Shown here: positions 20,690-29,800 of the stretch, piece by piece
Numbering within the stretch: the stretch's first letter is position 1
Layout of the letters: every line of letters begins with the position of its first letter
The notes under the pieces: generated by a model
What the model saw: the letters and a program-made list of their open reading frames with translations, nothing else
The model's database searches: none
Told to the model about the DNA's origin: nothing
From: a virus
DNA: 64,000 bases
IMG/VR virus record: IMGVR_UViG_3300042154_000577
Location: 1-64,000 of that record
Direction: 5' to 3' (one strand)
Program-made: the position numbers and the translations under genes

Positions 20690-22074
20690 ATCTATCAGAA
20701 TATGAGTGGCCCCGACCACATGGGTTTGAGCCGTTCGACCACCAAAAGGTCACATCAGAGTTTTTGATTTCCAACCGCAAGGCGTTCTGCTTCAACGAGC
20801 AGGGTACCGGCAAGACTGCATCAGTCATATGGGCGGTTGACTATTTGATGAGCGTCAGAGCAGTTAGACGAGTGTTAGTGATATGCCCCCTGTCCATCAT
20901 GCGGGCTGCATGGCAGAACGACCTGTTCAAGTTTGCGATTCGTAGGACCGTTGCAATAGCTCATGGCAGTGCAGCCAAGCGCAAGGAGATCATCAACAGC
21001 GGTGCCGAGTTCGTCGTGATCAACTTCGACGGGGTTGCGATTGTCAAGAAGGAACTGCTGGCTGGTGGGTTCGACCTCATCGTCGTCGATGAAGCGTCGG
21101 CGTACAAGAATGCACAGACGGACAGATGGAAAGCACTGCGAGACCTCAACAAGGTAATCAAGGGGCTGTGGATGCTTACTGGTACGCCAGCAGCGCAATC
21201 TCCCGCCGACGCCTACGGACTAGCTAAGCTGATCAACCCCACTGCAGTGTCGCCGTTCTTTGGGCAGTTCAAGGACACGGTGATGACCAAGATAAGCATG
21301 TACCGCTGGTTGCCAAAACCCAATGCCCAAGCCACGGTGCACAAGATACTGCAGCCAGCAATTCGGTTCGAGAAGGCCCAGTGCCTTGACCTTCCTCCGG
21401 TTACCTTCGTAGACCGAGACGCACCGCTCAGCGTACAGCAGCAAAAGTTTTACACCATCTTGAGAAAGCAGATGCTCATCGAGGCCGCTGGGGAGGAGAT
21501 CACCGCAGTCAACGCTGCCGTGAAGGTGAGCAAGCTGCTGCAGATTTCATGCGGGTCGGTGTACACAGATAAGCATGAGGTGATTGAGTTCGATGTCAGC
21601 AACCGGCTGAACGTAGTGCAGGAGATCATCGACGAGACAAGCAACAAAGTCCTCGTGTTCGTCCCGTTTACACATACTATCGACCTGTTAAAAAAGCACC
21701 TAGAAAACCAACACATCACGTGTGCAGTCATCAATGGTGCCGTCAGCCTGAACCAGCGCAGCGACATCGTTAAGAGCTTCCAAGAGCAGCCCGAGCCAAA
21801 GGTGCTCATCATTCAGCCGCAAGCTGCGTCACATGGGTTAACCCTAACTGCTGCCGACACTATCATCTGGTACGCTCCCTGCACCAGCGTGGAGACATAC
21901 CTGCAAGCCAACGCACGTATTGACCGACCCGGCCAGAAGAACAACATGACCATCGTGCACATCTCAGGGAGCCCAGTGGAAGCTAAGGTCTACTCTTTGC
22001 TGCGCAACAACATCGGCAACCACCAAAAAATTATCGACCTGTACCGTCAAGAAATTTCTTCCGAAATCATTTGA
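20686..22074 (+). CDS. SNF2-type DNA helicase/translocase, 462 aa
   Basis: Walker A NEQGTGKT (residues 37-44), motif II DEAS (135-138), motif III LTGTP, motif V GLTLTAADT and motif VI QANARIDRPGQ (407-417). This is the compact phage form of superfamily 2 SNF2 helicases, with both RecA-like domains complete and no accessory domain. Probable role in replication-fork restart, recombination or removal of DNA-bound proteins, together with the nearby VRR-NUC and Cas4-like nucleases. The stop overlaps the -35 of the next promoter. Confidence 0.93.
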   Translation: MNLSEYEWPRPHGFEPFDHQKVTSEFLISNRKAFCFNEQGTGKTASVIWAVDYLMSVRAVRRVLVICPLSIMRAAWQNDLFKFAIRRTVAIAHGSAAKRKEIINSGAEFVVINFDGVAIVKKELLAGGFDLIVVDEASAYKNAQTDRWKALRDLNKVIKGLWMLTGTPAAQSPADAYGLAKLINPTAVSPFFGQFKDTVMTKISMYRWLPKPNAQATVHKILQPAIRFEKAQCLDLPPVTFVDRDAPLSVQQQKFYTILRKQMLIEAAGEEITAVNAAVKVSKLLQISCGSVYTDKHEVIEFDVSNRLNVVQEIIDETSNKVLVFVPFTHTIDLLKKHLENQHITCAVINGAVSLNQRSDIVKSFQEQPEPKVLIIQPQAASHGLTLTAADTIIWYAPCTSVETYLQANARIDRPGQKNNMTIVHISGSPVEAKVYSLLRNNIGNHQKIIDLYRQEISSEII

Positions 22075-22098
22075 CAATGTACAATCCTGTGATATAGT
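22071..22098 (+). promoter_or_regulatory. Promoter for the SSB/primase genes
   Basis: TTGACA (22071-22076), 16-base spacer, TATAGT (22093-22098), followed by CAGTTCC. The -35 overlaps the helicase stop codon. Confidence 0.8.
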
Positions 22099-22149
22099 CA
22101 GTTCCGTAGGCAGGTAGCCTACACCTTCATTAACCATTAGGAGTATTAG

Positions 22150-22572
22150 ATGACTGAAGAAACTTCAGAGGGAAAGAGTTCCCCAAATTTAGACATGCTG
22201 GCGAACGTCTACATCAAGATTCGTGACGCCCGGACTACGCTCAAAGCGGAGTTCACTACGCAGGACTCAGTTCTACAAGAACAGATGGACTTGCTGGAAG
22301 CCAACATGCTCGATGCGTGCAAAGACCTGAATGCAAGCAGCATCAAAACCCAACACGGCACAATCATTCGCTCGGTCAAGTCACGGTACTGGACGAACGA
22401 TTGGGATTCGATGTACACCTTTATCAAAGAGCAAGGTGCATTTGGCCTGTTAGAGAAACGACTTCATCAGACAAACATGAAAGATTTTCTCGTTGAGAAT
22501 CCTGACCTTCTGCCTATGGGCTTGAATGTCGAGAGTGAGTACACCGTGGTAGTTAGACGCCCAAAACCCTGA
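22150..22572 (+). CDS. Conserved phage protein, 140 aa
   Basis: Helical N-terminus (DMLANVYIKIRDARTTLKAE, then EQMDLLEANMLDACKDLNAS) and a C-terminal part with GTIIRSVKSRYWTNDWDSM and the ending EYTVVVRRPKP. I recall this arrangement from many phage genomes, next to single-strand binding proteins. The layout resembles Gam-like or Gp157-like proteins only in general, so I do not assign a function. First gene after its promoter, so likely made in quantity. Confidence 0.75.
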   Translation: MTEETSEGKSSPNLDMLANVYIKIRDARTTLKAEFTTQDSVLQEQMDLLEANMLDACKDLNASSIKTQHGTIIRSVKSRYWTNDWDSMYTFIKEQGAFGLLEKRLHQTNMKDFLVENPDLLPMGLNVESEYTVVVRRPKP

Positions 22573-22581
22573 AAGAATCAA

Positions 22582-23502
22582 ATGAGCAACATTACAGTTA
22601 TTGACCAAGACCTTCCCGACTTCCTGCAAGCCTCGGGCATCAGCGAACTCACCAAGTCCCTCATGGGCAGCACGGGCACGAAGCGCATCGTGCCCAAGAA
22701 CGGCATCTTCCGCAAGGAGATTGGCGGCAAGGAGATGGGCAAGGTCAAGGGCGACCTGAACGTCATCATCGTCAACTCGTCCCCCAAGGTTGGGCGCATC
22801 TTCTACGCAGCGCAGTGGACCCCCGACGCAAAGCCAGTTCCCCCCGATTGCTTCTCCAACGATGGCAATGTGCCCGACGCTGGGTCTGCGAACAAACAGG
22901 CTGACCGCTGCGACTCGTGCCCCCAGAACATCAAAGGTTCGGGTATGGGTAACTCAAAGGCTTGCCGCTACTCCCGTCGCATCGCCGTGCTGCTGGAAGA
23001 TGACTTTGGCACCGCGCTTGAGGGTGAGGTCTATCAGATGAACTTGGCGTCCAAGTCTCTGTTTGGTGAGAGTCCATCTGCTACTGAGCACGTATTTGAG
23101 AGCTACGTCAAGTATCTGGGCAACAACGGCAAGAGTCTTGATTGGTACATCACCAAGCTGAGCTTCAACGAGAACAACGACAACCAGTCGATTCTGTTCA
23201 CTGCTGTGGAGCACATCAAGCGCCACCACTACGACGTTATCACTAAGGTCGGCAACACCCCCGAGGTGCAGAAGCTGGTGACTATGACGCCGTTCCAAGC
23301 GCAGACAGACGGGGTTGCCAAACTGGAAGCACCAAAGGCGGAAGCGCCTAAGCCGGTAGCGCCAGCCCCCAAGGCTGCGAAGGTGGAAGCCGAGGAGGTC
23401 GCTGAGCCAGTCAAGCGTGAAAGCAAGAAGGTAGAAGTCCCGCCCCCTGCGGCTAAGCGCGACTTGACCTCCGTGCTCGCTGCATGGAGCGACGAGGAGT
23501 AA
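22582..23502 (+). CDS. Probable ssDNA-binding protein, 306 aa
   Basis: Central region has PPDCFSNDG, a Cys set (CDSCPQNIKGSG, then CRYSRRIAVLLEDD) and strand-rich segments. A long Pro/Ala/Lys/Glu linker (about residues 245-293) leads to the C-terminus LAAWSDEE. An acidic tip after a flexible linker is characteristic of single-strand DNA-binding proteins, and the Cys residues may hold zinc. Placement between helicase and primase agrees. No SSB family match can be proved from sequence alone; an RNA polymerase or recombination accessory is an alternative. Confidence 0.65.
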   Translation: MSNITVIDQDLPDFLQASGISELTKSLMGSTGTKRIVPKNGIFRKEIGGKEMGKVKGDLNVIIVNSSPKVGRIFYAAQWTPDAKPVPPDCFSNDGNVPDAGSANKQADRCDSCPQNIKGSGMGNSKACRYSRRIAVLLEDDFGTALEGEVYQMNLASKSLFGESPSATEHVFESYVKYLGNNGKSLDWYITKLSFNENNDNQSILFTAVEHIKRHHYDVITKVGNTPEVQKLVTMTPFQAQTDGVAKLEAPKAEAPKPVAPAPKAAKVEAEEVAEPVKRESKKVEVPPPAAKRDLTSVLAAWSDEE

Positions 23503-23505
23503 CCT

Positions 23506-23745
23506 ATGAGCTACGGATACAGCCAGCGGCTAGTCGATGCAAACAACAATGCAGACGTTAGTTCGCGTGGCGTGTATCTGGGTAGTCGTTGCATAAAGCT
23601 CGGCATCTCGGTCAGTGAAGTAGCGGACAGGCTTGGCGTAAGTCGGGCCACCGTCTACAACTGGTTCTGGGGGTCAGTGACTCCCAGCGCTAGCCACACC
23701 GCCAAGATCAACAAGTATCTGCACGCACTCAGAAACCGCAAGTAA
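23506..23745 (+). CDS. Helix-turn-helix DNA-binding protein, 79 aa
   Basis: LGISVSEVADRLGVSRATVY followed by NWFWGSVTPS is a Cro/CI-type helix-turn-helix. The protein is the usual length for a small phage Cro-like regulator. It lies between the probable SSB and the primase, overlapping neither. It may control phage promoters such as those at 16272 and 22071, or be a third candidate binder of the 15-bp palindrome. Target unknown. Confidence 0.8.
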   Translation: MSYGYSQRLVDANNNADVSSRGVYLGSRCIKLGISVSEVADRLGVSRATVYNWFWGSVTPSASHTAKINKYLHALRNRK

Positions 23746-23755
23746 CACGACAACT

Positions 23756-26602
23756 ATGTCCGACTTTGACCTACTCGATGCGGTGCTACCCTCAGAAGGG
23801 CGCTACTGTGTGATGGGGATTGGGCGGTACCCAGACCAGAAGTTTGTAGATACTAGAGAAGAACTTGATACCATAGCCGGGCAGTTTGTAGCTAAGGGTG
23901 TGGATGCGTATTTTGGTTGTGCCAAATACGGCCTCCTGAACAACCGCACGCACGCCAACGCCACGTACTTCCGCGCACTATGGATGGATATCGACTGCGG
24001 CCCCACGAAGGCAGCACCAGATGAGAAGGGCGTTATCAAGGGTTACATCGACCAAGCAACAGGGCTTAGCGAATTTCAAAAGTTTTGCACATCTGTCGGT
24101 TTGCCAAGACCTATCCTAGTGAGTTCCGGTTATGGGATTCACGCCTACTGGCTACTTAAAGAGACGGTCTCCCGTGCAGAATGGGAACCACTCGCCGAAC
24201 GACTCCGAGAGCTTTGCATTGAGCAGAGTTTTATCGTGGACCCGTCGGTGTTTGAAGCATCGCGCATACTGCGCATCCCCGGCACGTTTAACTTCAAGCA
24301 GAGCGAGCCACAACCCGTAGAGGTGATCAACGAGCGCAGTGCGCGTATAGAGTACGCACAACTGAAAGAGCTACTAGGGGCAGCGGACCCCAAGGAAGAG
24401 CGGCCTGACTTTATCCCCCGTGCTATGAGCCCCATGATGGAAGCTCTGATGGGCAACAAGATCAAGCGGTTCAAGACCATTATGATGAAGTCGGCTAACG
24501 GCACGGGCTGTAACCAGCTACTGCACTGCTTTGAGCACCAAGCAGATGTAGACGAGCCGTTGTGGAGGTCGGCGTTATCCATCGCCGCATTTTGCATTGA
24601 TAAGGACAAGGCAGCACACAAGCTGTCGAGTAACCATCCGGGCTATGACCCCGACGAGGTAGAGCGCAAGGTAGATCAGATCGTGAAGCATGGAGGCCCA
24701 CACCGCTGCATCACGTTTGAGAAGCTGAACCCCACAGGGTGCATCGACTGCCAGCATAAGGGGAAGATCAAGTCCCCCATCGTGCTTGGTGTTGAGATAG
24801 AGGAGGCTGATGACGCCGACAACGAAGTGACCGTAGAGACCGAGAAGGGGGCGGAGACCGTAACCATACCTGAGTATCCGTTTCCATTTTTCCGAGGGAA
24901 GAACGGTGGTGTCTATAGGAAGCCTATGGAGGACGAGTCAGACCCTGAGTTGGTCTATGAGCACGACTTGTACGTGGTGAAGCGTATGCGGGACCCTACG
25001 GCGGGAGAAGTCATTCTGTTCAGGCTGCACCTACCGCACGATGGCGTTAGAGAGTTTGCGATATCCACGGCAGCGATATCGTCCAAGGATGAGTTGCGTA
25101 AGGCGCTAGCCCAACAAGGTGTTATGGCACACCACAAGCAGTATGAGAACTTGGCCGTGTACGTGGTCACGTTCATCAAGAACCTACAGTATTCAAAGAA
25201 AGCAGACATTATGAGAACACAATTCGGATGGGTAGAAGGTGACAGCAAGTTCATCATGGGTGACCGAGAGATCACTAAGGACGGGGTGTTCTACAGCCCG
25301 CCGACAACAGCCACAGAGTTCTTTGCAGACAAGATTCACCCCAAGGGTACTTTCGACAAGTGGAAGGAGGTGTTTAACCTGTACGCCCTGCCGGGTATGG
25401 AGCCCCATGCGTTTGCAGCACTCACAGCGTTCGGCTCACCCCTGATGAAGTTCACTGGTTTGGACGGGGCAATCATCAACGTGATCTATGAAGAGGCTGG
25501 TTCTGGTAAGTCCACCATCTTGCGTATGTGCAACAGCGTCTACGGCCAACCCAAGGAGTTGATGGCGATTGAGAAGGACACGCTCAACGCAAAGATGCAG
25601 CAGCTAGGGGTGATGAACAACCTGCCCAACACAATCGACGAGATCACAAACATGCCGCCCAAGGAGTTCTCGGACTTGGCTTACGGCATCAGTCATGGTC
25701 GGGGCAAGAACCGCATGACCGGCTCGGCTAACGCACTGCGCCTGAACAACACCTCATGGCAGAACATGACCTTGGCATCAGCTAACGCTAGCTTTCACGA
25801 GAAGCTGTCAATGCTCAAGAACACGCCCGATGGTGAGTCCGTGCGCTTGATGGAGTACAAGATTGAGCCTAACAATGTTATTGGTGTGGCTCGGGGCAAG
25901 GAGATGTTTGACCACCAACTCAATGAGAACTACGGCCATGCTGGTGAGACATACATAAGCTGGCTGATCAACAACTTGGAAGAGGCCAAGGAGCTAGTCA
26001 AGAAGGTTCAGGCCCGCATTGACAAAGAGGTGCAGTTCACTAGCCGAGAGCGTTTCTGGTCGGCAGAGGCCGCATGCAACATTGCTGGTGGTTTGATAGC
26101 TAGGCAGCTAGGACTGCACGACTACGATATGGCCGCTGTGTACGCATGGCTCAAGGGTATGCTGTCTGAGATGCGCCATGATGTGAAGCCCCCGATCACT
26201 AACCCAGCGTCTGCACTCGGCGAGTTCATCAACGCCAACATCTTCAACACGCTGGTGGTCAACGGTGAAGTGGATGCTCGGAGTAACTTGATCTCCATGC
26301 CTAGCCTAGAGCCACGTGGGGAGCTACTGATACGCTACGAGCCAGATACCAAGCACCTGTATATTTCCGCCAAGAAGTTCAAGGACTTCTGCGTAGAGCG
26401 GCAAGTGAACTACAAGAACCTGCTGACCAAGCTCACTGAGGTAAAGGTGTTCATGGAAGCCACAAACAAGCGCATGGCGAAGGGGATGAAGGTCGTATCA
26501 CCTGCGGTGCGCGTACTCAAGTTCAACGCAGCCAACTCTGAGTTCCTGCAAGTAGACGCACTGTTGGCGAATGAAGATCGAGACAGTCTCGTATCAGGTT
26601 AA
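23756..26602 (+). CDS. Primase/helicase (AEP-like primase plus DUF927-type ATPase), 948 aa
   Basis: The N-terminal 220 residues look like an archaeo-eukaryotic-type primase: ALWMDIDCG (Asp78, Asp80), SSGYGIHAYWLL and DPSVFEASRILRIPGTFNFK. A Cys-containing segment (CITFEKLNPTGCIDCQHKG) follows. The C-terminal half has Walker A GSGKST (about 582-587, Lys585) and TIDEITNM, as in DUF927 phage helicases. It probably primes and unwinds DNA for the family A polymerase. Palindrome-like sequence at 25868 has two mismatches. Confidence 0.88.
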   Translation: MSDFDLLDAVLPSEGRYCVMGIGRYPDQKFVDTREELDTIAGQFVAKGVDAYFGCAKYGLLNNRTHANATYFRALWMDIDCGPTKAAPDEKGVIKGYIDQATGLSEFQKFCTSVGLPRPILVSSGYGIHAYWLLKETVSRAEWEPLAERLRELCIEQSFIVDPSVFEASRILRIPGTFNFKQSEPQPVEVINERSARIEYAQLKELLGAADPKEERPDFIPRAMSPMMEALMGNKIKRFKTIMMKSANGTGCNQLLHCFEHQADVDEPLWRSALSIAAFCIDKDKAAHKLSSNHPGYDPDEVERKVDQIVKHGGPHRCITFEKLNPTGCIDCQHKGKIKSPIVLGVEIEEADDADNEVTVETEKGAETVTIPEYPFPFFRGKNGGVYRKPMEDESDPELVYEHDLYVVKRMRDPTAGEVILFRLHLPHDGVREFAISTAAISSKDELRKALAQQGVMAHHKQYENLAVYVVTFIKNLQYSKKADIMRTQFGWVEGDSKFIMGDREITKDGVFYSPPTTATEFFADKIHPKGTFDKWKEVFNLYALPGMEPHAFAALTAFGSPLMKFTGLDGAIINVIYEEAGSGKSTILRMCNSVYGQPKELMAIEKDTLNAKMQQLGVMNNLPNTIDEITNMPPKEFSDLAYGISHGRGKNRMTGSANALRLNNTSWQNMTLASANASFHEKLSMLKNTPDGESVRLMEYKIEPNNVIGVARGKEMFDHQLNENYGHAGETYISWLINNLEEAKELVKKVQARIDKEVQFTSRERFWSAEAACNIAGGLIARQLGLHDYDMAAVYAWLKGMLSEMRHDVKPPITNPASALGEFINANIFNTLVVNGEVDARSNLISMPSLEPRGELLIRYEPDTKHLYISAKKFKDFCVERQVNYKNLLTKLTEVKVFMEATNKRMAKGMKVVSPAVRVLKFNAANSEFLQVDALLANEDRDSLVSG

Positions 26603-26765
26603 GTGGTCAAAGTTCCGTAAGGGGTACTCGTTCTTTGTGCCCTGCATCGACCACCGCGCAGCCAAGAAATCCATGCTCGCCGTAGCTGAGCGATTGAAGA
26701 TGGATGTCGTCACCAAAGTTGTGATCGAAGACGGCATAAAGGGGCTGCGCATCTGGAGGGTTTGA
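26571..26765 (+). CDS. Small conserved phage protein, 64 aa
   Basis: Overlaps the primase end by 32 bases. Reads MKIETVSYQVKWSKFRKGYS, then FFVPC and VVTKVVIEDGIKGLRIWRV. I recall similar small proteins of about 65 residues in other phages, with the pattern W-x-K-F-x-K-G-x-S-F-F-(I/V)-P-C. Function unknown. It is the last rightward gene before the convergent terminator. Confidence 0.75.
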   Translation: MKIETVSYQVKWSKFRKGYSFFVPCIDHRAAKKSMLAVAERLKMDVVTKVVIEDGIKGLRIWRV

Positions 26766-26818
26766 TGTACACTAACTTCTTTGTCAGTGCCTTCTCTCCT
26801 TGGCGGCAACCCCGCCTT

Positions 26819-26846
26819 ACCCCCGGTCTTCACCGGGGGTTTTTTT
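26819..26846 (+). terminator. Strong terminator where the two arms converge
   Basis: ACCCCCGGT (26819-26827), CTTC loop, ACCGGGGGT (26832-26840), then a T-run. The T-run also supplies the TAA stop (26845-26847) of the leftward 2967-aa gene. It lacks a T-run in the other direction, so it ends mainly rightward transcripts. Confidence 0.9.
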
Positions 26847-29800
26847 ATGGCCTAGCTTCTTTCTCGCGCTCCGCCAACTCTTTCCGAGAAGCAGCCAATG
26901 ATTTGATGAACACCGGTACGTTCTTATCGGTAAGCACTACGCCCTTGAGTGATGACGCCCGCTGTTCTGCACGTTTCTCCAACGACCCCGTTATGTTATC
27001 CTCTGTAATTTCGTACGAGGGGTGCTTAGAGTTGAACTTTTGGATTTCTTTGAGCACACCCGAAAACTTTTTGAAGTCGCTTTTTACGAGGTCACGATTC
27101 AAGCTGTTTAGCAACTCAGTGCGCTCGTTTTCTATCCGCAAAGCAAGCCCGTTTGCTCTGAAGTTGACGTATTGCGCGTTTGCAAGTAAGTCGGGCTGAA
27201 ACCCAATTGCTCGCCCTATGAGTTCACCACGCCTAAAAGAGTCCTTAGACATAATCGGAGCACCTGTTACGTCTTTGGCTCCCTCCGTAGCGTATTTGTG
27301 AGCAACCACAAAGTTTCGGAACCCTGCGGGTAGCATTTTCTCTACGCCCTTCTGCATATCACCCTTAGAGAAAGCATCGTACGCATCTGCGAGAGACAGG
27401 ACCATGCTCACACTGGGGCCAGCCCTATCTAGTGCCGCAGCTATAAGCTCCTCGCGCACAGTTTTGTACTCTTTGCTGTCATGAGACCACAAGTTAGACA
27501 TCCCAGTGCGACCACTAATATCCAACCCAGTAAGTGCATTGATCGGCCCACGTTCAACAATAGACGAGAGCGTCTTACCACCTATGGTTATATGCCCAAG
27601 CTGGCTAGGGAGAAAAATGGTGCGGAACCAAAACATTGGGTCCATGTTCTTCAGGTCTTCAGGGAGTAATTCCTCCTCGTCCAACTTTCTCCAGAAAGCA
27701 CCTAGCAGCCCCGCTACAGCAGCAATGGGTAAGCCTATAGCGCCAGCCAGCACGCCAGTGGTAAACATGGTGCCGAAGAACTTTATCGTTGCTTCTTTGC
27801 GCGTACTGTCGTCCATAGGAACGATCATCTGCTTAAAGTTGTTAAGCAAAAACAGCGTCACCTGCAGCGGGTACATCTGAAACTGAGTCAGAACCTTACC
27901 CACACCGGTCTGCATATACCTAGGGCGGTTGTACCCACCGTAGTTGAATAGGGCTTCGTTAGTATCGTTTACAGCCTCGCGCACGGAACGATCAAAGTCC
28001 CCATGCTGCTTCATGTTCAAACGGAACGATGTCAGGAACACCATCTCGCGGGAGATACGTTCTGAAGAGTGCATCAACCCACCCAACAAAAGCGCACTCA
28101 CAGCATCCTTGCCTAGCTGCACTTTAGGCCCACTTAACTTCTCCGTAGGTGAGCCTTTTTGCTCGTACAGAGCACGGCTAAAGGTAGACTCAGACACTCC
28201 GTATGCTGCCATGCCGCGCACAGCCTTGCGCTCATCAGGAGTAAGCCCTTTGGAGTCCTCAATACTTGGCGCTACCCACGATTTTGTACCGTTGGCGTTA
28301 GTTCTCCACACCCCGTATTCATTCCACACGCGCAGCATCTTGCTCATTTCACGGGTAGCGTTAACCGCACCATACCGAGCAGCCAGCACCGGCATGCCGG
28401 TTTGAAAAACACTCATTGGCTGCAGTAGCGCAGTGGACGCTCCGCCGAGATAGAAGAAGAACGAAGCCTTGTTAAATACTCTTGCAAATTTGTCCCCGGT
28501 GGTTTCGTTGTGGAAACCGAGCGTAGTATCTGCCCTCCGATCCATCTCAGAAACAAACGGTTCATTCTTGGGCTGTCCAGAAACGCTATCCCTAGCGGCA
28601 GACAAAGAGTTGCGGATGTACGGGGCGTACTTGATTCTGGCTAGCTGCGTAGCCATTTTCACCGAGGCAGTGGACACACTACGCACTAAGTCAGTGCTAA
28701 AGCCTGTAGTGTTCTTACGGTTGATGAACTGATTCCGAAAACTCTGTTCCGGCATCGTCTGCAGGTATATTTGGTAGATTGCGTCCTTGAGCGATTCTTT
28801 TGCGTTGGGGTCGCCCAGATTAGAGGAGTCGATGCTGTCAAACACGCCACGTAACAGCAGGCTGGAATCAAATGACTTGCGGCGCAGGCTATGGATGTCG
28901 TTGCCTACATCGTAAGTTCCGTCTTCAATAAGTTCCTTGAGGTTGTCCTGTTTTCGGCGTTCAAAAGCAGCCGCAGATTCGTTTGGCTTGCGGTAAATTG
29001 ACTTGTCAGCCATAGCCTGCATAGCGTTGTCACGGCCCATAAGTGACTCATACATGTAGAACTGCCGGTTCTTGCCAGACCCAATAGACAACCAATAATC
29101 ACCGTGCCGAGTGAGGGGGAAGTATGGGGTGATTTTTTTGCCGGTCTCGTACATCTTCCGCAGTTCTGCCATCAGATTGCTTTTTTCCTCGGCGGTAAGC
29201 CGCGAGTTTTTAATCTGATCATCCAGCAACTTGGAGTACAGGTCCGACAGGTTCTCGAAATGGTTTTTGATGCGGTTGTACAGTTGCTGCCCCTTGCTAC
29301 CTAGGTCAGCGTACATAGTGTCCAGCTTAGCGTTACGCAGCTTAGCCGACGTATCGGACGGGTCCACTTGGGCAATGGTAGCCGTAAACACCAAATTTTC
29401 CAGCTTGGGGCGTAAGCCAGAGTCTTCCAAGAACGCACGATGTACGTCAGTTGTCAGGACACCAGACTGCTTCAAAATCTGCTGGGTCATACCCCCCATC
29501 TTCTGCATCAGGTCGTACGTGTTACGCAGTTCTGGCACCTTCTTACCAGCCCAGCTAACCAAGAAGTCCATAGTCGGCAACCGCACTAAGGCATTGCGCT
29601 CGTAGTAGGTAGCAGCGTTCCACAGCAGTTGTAGCTGCGGTATGATGTTTTTGGGGTTACGCGCAAGCTGCAGCAGCCCTACAGCTTTGGCTAGTGTTTC
29701 GTTATCCTTGGACTCAGCGACTTTGTTCAGCGCTAGGTCTACGTCCTTGTCTAGCTGACGCTGGCTTCTTTCTGCTGTGCCTTCTGCATCTTCATCAACA

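Noticed and set aside
25868-25882. Fourteenth palindrome copy in the primase gene
   Set aside because: CCTAACAATGTTATT lacks the last two bases of the second arm. It may be decayed; it was not counted.
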